From: an uncultured Lachnospiraceae bacterium | GTDB lineage: Bacteria; Bacillota_A; Clostridia; Lachnospirales; Lachnospiraceae | DNA length: 5,685 nucleotides | Assembly: GCA_902780985.1 (NCBI GenBank) | Contig: CACZHN010000161.1 | Coordinates: forward strand, 1 to 5,685 | Direction of reading: 5' to 3' | Shown: piece by piece, positions 1 through 5,685 of the stretch | Layout of the letters: the number at the start of each line of letters is the position of its first letter | How positions within the stretch are numbered: the stretch's first letter is position 1 | Position numbers and translations under genes: made by a program | Notes under the pieces: generated by a model | Databases searched by the model: none | Seen by the model: only the letters and a program-made list of their open reading frames with translations | What the model was told of the DNA's origin: nothing

Positions 1-44
1 ATCAATATGATAATAACAAGTGAAAAGTTTGATAAAGAATATTG

Positions 45-73
45 TTGACAAATCTGTTTAATAGTGATAATAT
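45..73 (+). promoter_or_regulatory. sigma-A-type promoter of the tRNA-Leu gene
   Basis: A perfect -35 hexamer TTGACA lies at 45-50. An AT-rich -10 region follows: TAATAT at 68-73 gives a 17-bp spacer, while the overlapping GATAAT at 66-71 is closer to consensus but gives a 15-bp spacer. Transcription would start near 79-82, about 23 bases before the mature tRNA 5' end, a normal leader to be removed by RNase P. The perfect -35 fits a stable-RNA promoter. Which -10 is used cannot be decided by eye. Confidence 0.75.
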
Positions 74-103
74 ATGCAAGTCGCGTGAGAATGCGATCGA
101 AAT

Positions 104-187
104 GCGGGAGTGCTGGAATTGGCAGACAGGCTAGACTAAGGATCTAGTGATGGCAACGTCGTGTGGGTTCAAGTCCCATCTCCCGCA
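104..187 (+). tRNA. trnL: tRNA-Leu, anticodon AAG
   Basis: All arms fold by eye. The acceptor stem is GCGGGAG (104-110) with CTCCCGC (180-186), and A187 is the discriminator base, as expected for leucine. The D stem is CTG/CAG (113-115/127-129) around a GGAATTGGCAGA loop. The anticodon stem is CTAGA/TCTAG (131-135/143-147) with loop CTAAGGA, placing anticodon AAG at 138-140, which reads CUU and, if A34 becomes inosine, CUC and CUA. The extra arm GATG-gcaa-CGTC (149-160) marks a class II tRNA. The T arm is GTGGG/CCCAT around TTCAAGT. The 3' CCA is not encoded (CAT follows A187), so it must be added by nucleotidyltransferase. It is a monocistronic unit with its own promoter and terminator. Confidence 0.97.
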
Positions 188-198
188 CATCTATCATG

Positions 199-231
199 AA
201 AGAGCAGATTTGAAAGAATCTGCTCTTTTTT
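199..231 (+). terminator. rho-independent terminator of the tRNA-Leu gene
   Basis: A perfect 12-bp stem (AAAGAGCAGATT at 199-210 with AATCTGCTCTTT at 217-228) encloses the 6-base loop TGAAAG and runs into a six-T tract at 226-231. It starts 12 bases after the tRNA and separates that transcription unit from the operon downstream. The stem base AAAGAGCAG is the same as that of the hairpin at the far end of the operon. Confidence 0.93.
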
Positions 232-242
232 GCGTGTTGGGG

Positions 243-256
243 AAACTATATAGTTT
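243..256. repeat. perfect 14-bp palindrome, candidate operator
   Basis: AAACTATATAGTTT reads identically on both strands. It lies about 20 bp upstream of the -35 element of the operon promoter, a position suited to a dimeric DNA-binding regulator, more likely an activator or upstream-bound repressor than a direct block of the promoter. It has no following T-run, so it is not a terminator. No regulator gene is in the window. Because the DNA is AT-rich, chance is a real alternative. Confidence 0.35.
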
Positions 257-275
257 TACGAACGTTACGGTTTAA

Positions 276-304
276 TTGAAATCGGCGTTCTAATATATTA
301 AAAT
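276..304 (+). promoter_or_regulatory. sigma-A-type promoter of the four-gene operon
   Basis: The -35 element TTGAAA (276-281, 5 of 6 consensus) is separated by exactly 17 bp from the -10 element TAAAAT (299-304, 5 of 6). The predicted start is near 310-312, giving a 5' leader of roughly 32 bases. It is the only good match between the tRNA terminator and the first start codon, and no obvious internal promoter is needed because the genes are nearly contiguous. Confidence 0.75.
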
Positions 305-332
305 ATATATGTTTTTGTTGGTGATTGTATTT

Positions 333-339
333 GGGGAAG
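333..339 (+). promoter_or_regulatory. ribosome binding site of the first operon gene
   Basis: GGGGAAG sits 4 bases before ATG at 344. The G-rich core pairs with the 16S anti-Shine-Dalgarno sequence at an acceptable distance and supports 344 as the true start. Confidence 0.7.
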
Positions 340-343
340 TAAT

Positions 344-1507
344 ATGATTAAAAATGTATTCAGACAAATGTCTCCCGAAGAGATAGGATTAGAGGCCATC
401 GATGATTTAAAGATGATCCACATCTATGATCTTACCGGTTCGGCGAGGCCTGACGGAAAGTACGGTGTAACCGCTGTACTCGTCAATTTCAGTGATAACA
501 AACAGTTGAACTATACAGAGAACGATTTCTGTTTTAATCTGTTTGTCAAAAAGATATTTGAAGTATATAACACCGGCGGGGATAAAGACTCGATCATTAT
601 GGATGATACCACCCGGCAGATCATGGAAGCAGGGGCGGTTCCAAGACATGAATCCATTTTGAGTAAGTATTATGACGCAGAGATCCAGGATACGCCGGTT
701 CTTGTGAATGCTTCGACTCTCAGCAAACGATTCTTACCGCTTATCGAATATCTGCTTATCGGTCTCTATAAAACCATGGGCACCGATGTGGAAGTGATAG
801 AAAGAAGGGCCGGATGGCGCGGATCGGGAAGAATGGTACTTCATGTCGGAGACTCAAACCGAACACAGTACTTTAAAGCGTTTGAGATAAACGACAATAC
901 ATTTTCCATAAAGCTGAACGGATTTTTGACCGAGCACGGTGATCTGCTCATAAATGTAAATATCTATGACGATATGATATCCATCACATATAAATCGGAG
1001 TCATCGGGCATAGAAGGAACCAGTTCATTTAAATTCACGAAGGAAAATCTCCGTGAGATGCATCAGATACAGAAAAACGGAGAGCAGCTGTTCTATGATG
1101 TAAATGTATATGAGAATGCATTTACGGCGGACTCGAAGATAGAAGATGAGGTATCGGTGGTATCGCTGCCACTGCTGCCGGAGGATATGAAACCTTGTGC
1201 GGTTTACAGCCTTCCTATAGGAATGACCTATCTTCTGTATGATGAGGCGGATTCCTCCGAACAGGTGGAAGTGGAAACTTTCTGCGGCGTCTTCCTGTGG
1301 CCGGATGCGGCCTATGCGGATATCAGAGGATGGTCCGTGATAAAGAGTATCCAGTCGGGACTTGCGCTTAAGAATGAGGCCTTCAGGATCATTAATCTGA
1401 GCGATAACAGAGAATTCATCCAGAGCGCCTTCCTTAGGGGAACGGGAAGCCGATATAAAGAGTTGCTTGAGGGTAAGTTTGTTATAAATGAGAGAAAGAG
1501 TGTGTAA
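344..1507 (+). CDS. hypothetical protein, unrecognised family, first gene of the ATPase-TelA operon
   Basis: This 387-residue protein matches no family I can name. It has no signal peptide and no convincing membrane segment, so it is probably cytosolic. The composition suggests an alpha/beta or beta-rich fold: strand-like runs near residues 22-30 and 41-48, an amphipathic helix ending at about residue 145 (PLIEYLLIGLYKTMG), then a basic, glycine-rich turn around 154-163 (RRAGWRGSGR) followed by alternating strands to about 230. The C-terminal part after a proline-rich joint (about 276-284) carries conserved-looking tryptophans W319 and W330. There are no cysteine clusters, HxH motifs or nucleotide-binding loops. 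It starts at ATG 344 behind GGGGAAG and ends 2 bases before the next ATG, so translation of the two is probably coupled. By position it may be a substrate-binding or effector component of the ATPase system, but this is inference only. Confidence 0.9.
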   Translation: MIKNVFRQMSPEEIGLEAIDDLKMIHIYDLTGSARPDGKYGVTAVLVNFSDNKQLNYTENDFCFNLFVKKIFEVYNTGGDKDSIIMDDTTRQIMEAGAVPRHESILSKYYDAEIQDTPVLVNASTLSKRFLPLIEYLLIGLYKTMGTDVEVIERRAGWRGSGRMVLHVGDSNRTQYFKAFEINDNTFSIKLNGFLTEHGDLLINVNIYDDMISITYKSESSGIEGTSSFKFTKENLREMHQIQKNGEQLFYDVNVYENAFTADSKIEDEVSVVSLPLLPEDMKPCAVYSLPIGMTYLLYDEADSSEQVEVETFCGVFLWPDAAYADIRGWSVIKSIQSGLALKNEAFRIINLSDNREFIQSAFLRGTGSRYKELLEGKFVINERKSV

Positions 1508-1509
1508 TT

Positions 1510-3639
1510 ATGGGAATACTTTCAATACTTGAAAAAGATGCAAATACAGAGGTTATAAACGAGACAGAGCGTGTGCTCCGCAGTCAGTTTACCGAAGACG
1601 GAAGAAATCTGCTCAACAGATTCTTATATCTTAAGAGCCATCAGAACCACAGGATCATAGAGCCCTTCTGGTTATATGCTACAGCGGTAAATGTACTGGT
1701 GCTGAGTTCACAGGTTTCTCCGGAAAAATATACGGACTATATGGAATACGGCGAATCGGTATATTCCGCCATGTTCCCTTATGAGGAAAAGACTCCGGAA
1801 TTCGAAGGCCTGAGTGCTATATTTGTCGAGATGTTCAACAAGGGCGGAGTTATTCCGAGAAAGCTCTTTAATGCAACCCTGTACGACCTTTTCAGTGATA
1901 AGTTTAATTACATGAAATGGGTTAAGAACATTATCGGCAGTAACAGCGACGGATTTATAGAGGGCTTCGTTAAGCCTTACGCGGTTGAAGCTAGGACTTA
2001 CTTCCTGGATGAGGACTGCTTTACGGCAAACCTTATCGATGTGACCATGAAGATCGAGAGAACCGCGGATAAGCAGGCTGTATATGATGCAGAGCTTGAA
2101 AAGCTGCGCCGCATGTCCGGCATTTACGATGTAAATGAAGCGGCTCTCCTGGATGCGGTAAGCAAGGTCAAGATGGCTCAGGTTCTTCACGACAAGGTTG
2201 TTGAACTGGTAAGAGTAGTAGAAGAAAGAGTAAATATCCTGGACACATCTTCAAGAAACTCCGTAAGAGAAGTAAAGACAATTTGCGAGGACGAGGTTAA
2301 GCAGGCTAAGTATGAACTCAGTATAGTTGATGAGAAACTGAAGCAGGCTTATGAAGACTGCGTGGCTGAGCAGAAGCAGGTAGTTCTCTATGAAAAGAAG
2401 AAACTGCTGGATGAGACCTTTGCGGATGCGGAGGAAAGGCTCAGTCAACTGAAGCAGGCTGCGGATAAGGTTATAAATACAGTAAAACTGGAAATGCCTG
2501 AAGGAATCACTCAGGTTGAGCTTGCGGCCCCACAGAGATCGGCTCAGATCAAGGTTACGGCACCGGCAGGCGGTGCAAGGGTAGTGAGCGGAGGACCTGT
2601 AAAGGGAGCGTCGAAGGTACCGGACGGAATTACTTCTGCTGTTGATTATTTAGCAGGCGGAGCTTATGACGAATATGCAAATGTATATGAGTCTCCTATA
2701 GCTATGGCAGATAACGATATAGAGATACCGGCAGTCAATCCTTTACTTGATGAGGAAAGAAGCTTCACCGAGAGATATAAAGAGGCAATGGATAAGAAAG
2801 CTTACATGATAGCCATGGGAGAGCATTTCCATAAGATGTTTGACGACGTGCTGATTGCCGTTATGGAAAACTCCAATCCGTATCTCATCGGACCTTCCGG
2901 ATGCGGAAAGACATATATGGTTTCACAGATTGCAAAGATCCTCGGTATGGAATTCATCGATATCGGATACATCAACGAGGAGTATGACATCCTCGGATTC
3001 CAGACAGCCGACGGAGGCTACAGCAGACCGAACTTCTACAGATGCTACAAGTACGGAAAGATCGCCTTCTGCGACGAGCTGGATAACGGTAACAGCAGAG
3101 CTACGGTAAAGCTGAATTCCTTCCTGTCAAATATCAAGGATGCAAGCTACAACTTCCCGAACGGTGAAAATGTAAAACGTCATCCGAGCTTCAGACTTAT
3201 CGGCGCGGGTAATACCGACGGTAACGGAGCCGACAGCAATTATAACTCCAGAGAGAAGATCGAGGAGTCTGTACAGCAGAGATTTACACCGATCTATATC
3301 GGATACGATAACGAAGTCGAGAACAAGATTCTTGCCGATTATCCGGAATGGTATGCATTTCTGGTACTCTTCAGAATGTCTACCGACGAATGGGGCAGAA
3401 ATAATTACGGCGATGCACCTGGAATCATTACCACCAGAGATGCAACCCGTATTAAGAAGTATCTTGATAACAAGAGCTTTGATATGAACAAGATCCTTGA
3501 GTATGAATTCCTTCAGACCAAGGACATCACATATCTGGCATTTATAGAAGACTATATAAGACAGCATTTATCGGAGGTCAGAGGTGCATCGGAGATATTC
3601 AATGCATTTTCGGAACTTGTTAAATTAAGAAGGGGTTAA
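1510..3639 (+). CDS. coiled-coil protein with C-terminal CobS/MoxR-like AAA+ ATPase domain (AAA_5 type)
   Basis: This 709-residue protein has three parts. Residues 1 to about 175 form a helical domain I do not recognise. Residues about 180-325 are strongly charged and heptad-like, a predicted long coiled coil. A glycine/alanine/proline-rich linker follows (about 330-400). The ATPase occupies about 425-700: Walker A GPSGCGKT (461-468), Walker B IAFCDE (518-523), sensor 1 N568 in GAGNTDGNGAD, arginine-finger candidates R581 and R591 (QQRF), and sensor 2 candidate R643 in TTRDATR. The pattern NTxGxGADxxYxxR resembles CobS and related phage/actinobacterial ATPases, of the clade that remodels partner complexes, often with a vWA protein. 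All catalytic residues look intact. MoxR/CobS proteins are usually only about 300-350 residues, so the N-terminal half is an added module. The Shine-Dalgarno sequence is weak (AAGAG, 1496-1500), consistent with coupling to the gene 2 bases upstream. The substrate is unknown. Confidence 0.93.
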   Translation: MGILSILEKDANTEVINETERVLRSQFTEDGRNLLNRFLYLKSHQNHRIIEPFWLYATAVNVLVLSSQVSPEKYTDYMEYGESVYSAMFPYEEKTPEFEGLSAIFVEMFNKGGVIPRKLFNATLYDLFSDKFNYMKWVKNIIGSNSDGFIEGFVKPYAVEARTYFLDEDCFTANLIDVTMKIERTADKQAVYDAELEKLRRMSGIYDVNEAALLDAVSKVKMAQVLHDKVVELVRVVEERVNILDTSSRNSVREVKTICEDEVKQAKYELSIVDEKLKQAYEDCVAEQKQVVLYEKKKLLDETFADAEERLSQLKQAADKVINTVKLEMPEGITQVELAAPQRSAQIKVTAPAGGARVVSGGPVKGASKVPDGITSAVDYLAGGAYDEYANVYESPIAMADNDIEIPAVNPLLDEERSFTERYKEAMDKKAYMIAMGEHFHKMFDDVLIAVMENSNPYLIGPSGCGKTYMVSQIAKILGMEFIDIGYINEEYDILGFQTADGGYSRPNFYRCYKYGKIAFCDELDNGNSRATVKLNSFLSNIKDASYNFPNGENVKRHPSFRLIGAGNTDGNGADSNYNSREKIEESVQQRFTPIYIGYDNEVENKILADYPEWYAFLVLFRMSTDEWGRNNYGDAPGIITTRDATRIKKYLDNKSFDMNKILEYEFLQTKDITYLAFIEDYIRQHLSEVRGASEIFNAFSELVKLRRG
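3628..3635 (+). promoter_or_regulatory. ribosome binding site of the third operon gene
   Basis: AGAAGGGG overlaps the last codons of the ATPase gene and lies 7 bases before ATG 3643. It is well placed and selects this start, leaving only 3 bases between the two genes. Confidence 0.75.
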
Positions 3640-3642
3640 CGG

Positions 3643-4572
3643 ATGAAAGGTTTGGGTGTGAGCCCTGATGAATGTAAATACCTCAAGGTTACAGAGGGAA
3701 AGAATCTTACGGAATACAGGCTGAGCTTCGATTCTATAGGAGAAGTGCAGAACTTTCTTATTTCCGATCCGGATATAAATTCCGAGATTTTCTACGAGCA
3801 GAAGAGTAAGACGGCCAGCACCGAGTTTGCCGGGGCTTCTCTTGAAGAAGCGATAAACTACTGCATGGGAGGCTACAGCGAGAATTACGACCAGTTCCTG
3901 GGGCTCTCGAGGCAGCTTGAACAGGTAAACAAGAAAAATGTAAATGTACGTAAGACCGTGACTTCCTTTGTGGGACAGAGACCGAACGTTCCGGCCTATA
4001 TAGCCGGGGCACCTAAGACCATGTACCGCCTTGAAAGAACCGAAGAGAAGAAGCTGGTAAGGATATGGATGAAAGTTACCTATGAGGTATCCACAACCGA
4101 GGAGCAGATAAGAAACCGAGGCATCATAGCACTGAACCTTATCAATCTTCTGGAAATGAATAACTACATGGTAGACTTCAGACTGTTTGAGGTCTGCTCT
4201 GTGGATTCGGAAGTTTTTAAGTGTGAGATCGAGCTTAAGAAGCCGGGACAGAGACTTTTCCCGAGACTTTGTTATTACCCTATGTGCGGTAAAGCATTTG
4301 TCCGAAGAGTACTCTGCAGGATCAAGGAATCCATGCCCTTCAAGTGCGGTTGGGGACTCAGCTACGGCGTAGTCCTGAACGAAAAGGTTACAAGAACCAT
4401 CATGAATATCAGGGATACCGATATTTACATAGGTTCGCCCAGCGAGATGGAAATCCGCGGTGAAAATATCTATGAAGATACGGATATGTTCCTGAAAAAG
4501 ATCGGTATAGCAGATAAGATAGTAGTACCGAATTATACCGATGAAGGCATAAATGTGCCGATAGGGGGTTAA
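3643..4572 (+). CDS. hypothetical protein, possibly a degenerate vWA-like (DUF7192-like) partner of the ATPase
   Basis: This 309-residue protein has no signal peptide or membrane helix. Its middle (about 63-230) resembles proteins I remember from phages and actinobacteria under DUF7192: an early ASLEEAINYCMGGY block (65-78), a VPAYIAGAPKTMYRLE block (116-131), a strand VRIWMKV (139-145), a helix 153-173 with RNRGIIAL, a strand MVDFRLFE (176-183), and a late LFPRLCYYPMCGKAFVRR block. Strand, short loop, long helix, then 'NNYMVDFRLFEV' mirrors the start of a vWA domain such as CobT, but the metal-binding DxSxS is absent: the corresponding loop reads TYEVS (146-150). If correct, it may be a structural adaptor for the upstream ATPase, as CobT is for CobS, without metal-dependent ligand binding. 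The family link is from memory and the fold is inferred; it needs a profile search. The start is fixed by AGAAGGGG, and the gene lies 3 bases after its neighbour. Confidence 0.88.
   Translation: MKGLGVSPDECKYLKVTEGKNLTEYRLSFDSIGEVQNFLISDPDINSEIFYEQKSKTASTEFAGASLEEAINYCMGGYSENYDQFLGLSRQLEQVNKKNVNVRKTVTSFVGQRPNVPAYIAGAPKTMYRLERTEEKKLVRIWMKVTYEVSTTEEQIRNRGIIALNLINLLEMNNYMVDFRLFEVCSVDSEVFKCEIELKKPGQRLFPRLCYYPMCGKAFVRRVLCRIKESMPFKCGWGLSYGVVLNEKVTRTIMNIRDTDIYIGSPSEMEIRGENIYEDTDMFLKKIGIADKIVVPNYTDEGINVPIGG
4563..4568 (+). promoter_or_regulatory. ribosome binding site of the TelA-family gene
   Basis: AGGGGG lies 9 bases before ATG 4578 and inside the final codons of the preceding gene. It supports this start and tight co-expression. 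Confidence 0.65.
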
Positions 4573-4577
4573 GTAAT

Positions 4578-5609
4578 ATGGATGATTTAACTTTGCTCAG
4601 GGAATTGACCGATAATCCGGAGTTTTATCTGGAGGATGAGGACAGGGAACTGCTGCAGTCGAATATGGAACTTATAGACGTCAGCAAAGCCAACAGCATA
4701 ACGCTGTACGGATCGGATATCCAGAAAAACATGGCTGAGCTTTCGGAGATGATGATAAAGAGCATCGGGGAAACAAATGTCGATGAGATAAGCGAGACCA
4801 TTGATAAGACGGTAGAATATCTGTCGGAGACCGATGATGGAGAAGAAGAGAAGAAGAGTTTCTTTCCATGGCTGAGAAAATCCAAGGCAAAGCCTCTGGA
4901 ACTTCAGAATAAGTACGACATCATTTCCAAGAATGTGGAGAAAATAGAGACTTCCCTGGAGGCTCATCAGGTCCGTCTTATGAAGGATACGGCTATGCTG
5001 GACCAGATATATAAGATGAATCAGGAATATTTCAAGCAGGTCAATCTGAAGATAGCTGCCGCAAAGGATAAGCTTGAACAGATAAGAGAAGGAAATTATC
5101 CCGACGACTGTGCGGATATCATTCCCGACATAATGGACAGACTGGAGAGAAAGATACTGGAACTTGAGACCACAAGAACCATATCCCTTCAGCAGGCACC
5201 GCAGATCAGAATGCTTCAGGCAAATGCGGCTGCCATGGCGGATAAGCTTCAGTCCACCCTTTATACGGTTATCCCGCTCTGGAAGAACCAGATAGTTATA
5301 GCGTTCGGAACCGAGCATACAAGAGCTGCCATCGCTGCAGATAAGAAACTGACGGATATGTCAAATCAGCTGCTTATCAAGAATGCCCAGAACCTTAAGA
5401 TGCTTACGGTGGAGACCCAGAAGGCAAGGGATGACAACAACATAGATCCGAAGGCATTGGGAGAGGCCAACAGAATCCTTATAGAGAGTCTGGATGATAT
5501 ATCAAGGATCCAGCAGGAAGGAAGGCTGAAGCGCTATAAGGCAGAGCAGGAGCTGGCAAGGATCGATGAAGAGATGAAGGGAAGACTGTATCTCGCATCA
5601 ACGGAATAA
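4578..5609 (+). CDS. TelA-family (toxic anion resistance) protein
   Basis: This 343-residue, almost wholly helical protein carries the hallmarks of the TelA family (PF05816): a basic/aromatic FFPWLRKSK segment (95-103) after an acidic stretch, the core TTRTISLQQAPQIRMLQ (198-214), IPLWKNQ (232-238), a KKLTDMSNQLLIKNA-type helix, and IQQEGRLKR (311-319) near the end. It has no membrane segment, so it is likely cytosolic or peripherally attached. Known members run about 360-390 residues; this one is slightly short at the N-terminus. Family members are linked to tellurite resistance (RK2 telA) and to tolerance of cell-envelope antimicrobials such as nisin in Listeria, but the biochemical activity is unknown. 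In Firmicutes TelA often sits beside xpaC or ter genes; here it is instead last in an operon with an AAA+ ATPase. The gap to the preceding gene is 5 bases. The stop codon TAA lies in the base of the terminal hairpin. Confidence 0.95.
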   Translation: MDDLTLLRELTDNPEFYLEDEDRELLQSNMELIDVSKANSITLYGSDIQKNMAELSEMMIKSIGETNVDEISETIDKTVEYLSETDDGEEEKKSFFPWLRKSKAKPLELQNKYDIISKNVEKIETSLEAHQVRLMKDTAMLDQIYKMNQEYFKQVNLKIAAAKDKLEQIREGNYPDDCADIIPDIMDRLERKILELETTRTISLQQAPQIRMLQANAAAMADKLQSTLYTVIPLWKNQIVIAFGTEHTRAAIAADKKLTDMSNQLLIKNAQNLKMLTVETQKARDDNNIDPKALGEANRILIESLDDISRIQQEGRLKRYKAEQELARIDEEMKGRLYLASTE

Positions 5610-5685
5610 AAAAAGAGCAGGCGTATTGTACCGACCTCCAAATCGTTAGATTTTGGGTCTGTACAATACGCCTGCTCTTTTTTTA
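5607..5685 (+). terminator. very long, probably bidirectional hairpin terminator of the operon
   Basis: The arms 5607-5631 and 5661-5685 are perfect reverse complements over 25 bp. The 5' arm begins with the TAA stop of the TelA-family gene plus an A-tract (5608-5614); the 3' arm ends in seven T (5678-5684). The 29-base interior can extend the stem further: GACC/GGTC (5633-5636/5656-5659) and AAATC/GATTT (5640-5644/5649-5653) capped by a GTTA loop. A-tract before and T-tract after predict termination in both directions. Most intrinsic terminators have stems of about 5-12 bp, so this one is unusually long. The window ends at the last paired base. Confidence 0.9.

Noticed and set aside
260..290. 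GAACG...CGTTC inverted repeat and the AACGTT palindrome around the operon -35 region, as an operator
   Set aside because: The arms are only 5 bp with a 21-base separation and the inner hexamer is short; this is easily expected by chance.
291..310. TAATATATTA palindrome and the following AT repeats as a regulatory site
   Set aside because: It overlaps the -10 element of the promoter, where A/T-only palindromes are expected from base composition.
232..343. Riboswitch, T-box or small open reading frame in the region before the first operon gene
   Set aside because: The predicted leader after the promoter is only about 32 bases, too short for a riboswitch or T-box, and I saw no small frame with a ribosome binding site.
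1097..2690. Repeated string AAATGTATATGAG in the first and second genes, a possible repeat element
   Set aside because: Both copies simply encode an Asn-Val-Tyr-Glu stretch with the host's preferred codons; the flanks do not match, so it is coincidence of coding.
1708..3567. Several minus-strand open frames of 60-160 codons and a plus-strand 84-codon frame within the ATPase gene
   Set aside because: All overlap a long gene with intact ATPase motifs. The translations are low-complexity or cysteine/arginine/serine rich, with no start signals or family resemblance.
4587..5318. A 243-codon open frame on the minus strand inside the TelA-family gene
   Set aside because: It is fully antisense to a gene with clear TelA-family motifs, has no ribosome binding site or promoter that I could find, and its leucine/isoleucine/serine-rich translation is typical of a shadow frame.
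1..5685. CRISPR array, insertion sequence ends or a second copy of the tRNA 3' end as an attachment site
   Set aside because: No regularly spaced repeats, transposase, integrase or matching tRNA 3'-end sequence was seen by eye in the window.

Overview
This window looks like a chromosomal segment from a member of the Clostridia/Firmicutes, most likely Lachnospiraceae. The evidence is moderate GC in the genes with AT-rich intergenic DNA, consensus-like sigma-A promoters, purine-rich ribosome binding sites, frequent ATA/AGA codons, hairpin-plus-T-run terminators, and a leucine tRNA whose CCA end is not encoded. The taxon is an inference from style, not from a marker gene.

Layout, left to right: a promoter (about 45-73) drives a single class II tRNA-Leu with anticodon AAG (104-187), which ends at a 12-bp hairpin terminator (199-231). 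A short intergenic stretch (232-343) holds a perfect 14-bp palindrome (243-256) and a strong promoter (-35 TTGAAA at 276, -10 TAAAAT at 299, 17-bp spacer). Four same-strand genes follow with gaps of only 2, 3 and 5 bases, clearly one operon: gene A (344-1507, 387 aa, unrecognised), gene B (1510-3639, 709 aa, coiled coil plus C-terminal CobS/MoxR-like AAA+ ATPase), gene C (3643-4572, 309 aa, possible degenerate vWA-like protein resembling phage proteins that I recall as DUF7192), and gene D (4578-5609, 343 aa, TelA/toxic-anion-resistance family). The operon closes with an exceptionally long perfect hairpin (25-bp stem, 5607-5685) that includes the stop codon of gene D and should terminate transcription in both directions.

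Functional reading (inference): gene B has an intact Walker A, Walker B, sensor 1, arginine-finger candidates and a sensor 2 arginine, so it is probably an active ring ATPase. MoxR/CobS-type ATPases typically work with a vWA-fold partner, and gene C may be that partner with its metal site lost. TelA proteins belong to the tellurite/xenobiotic/cell-envelope stress network, but none of the usual partners (TerD, TerC, XpaC) is present here. The whole may be a compact, self-contained ATPase-adaptor-TelA stress or conflict system with gene A as its unknown component. I know of no named system with this exact gene set, and its substrate or trigger cannot be read from the sequence.
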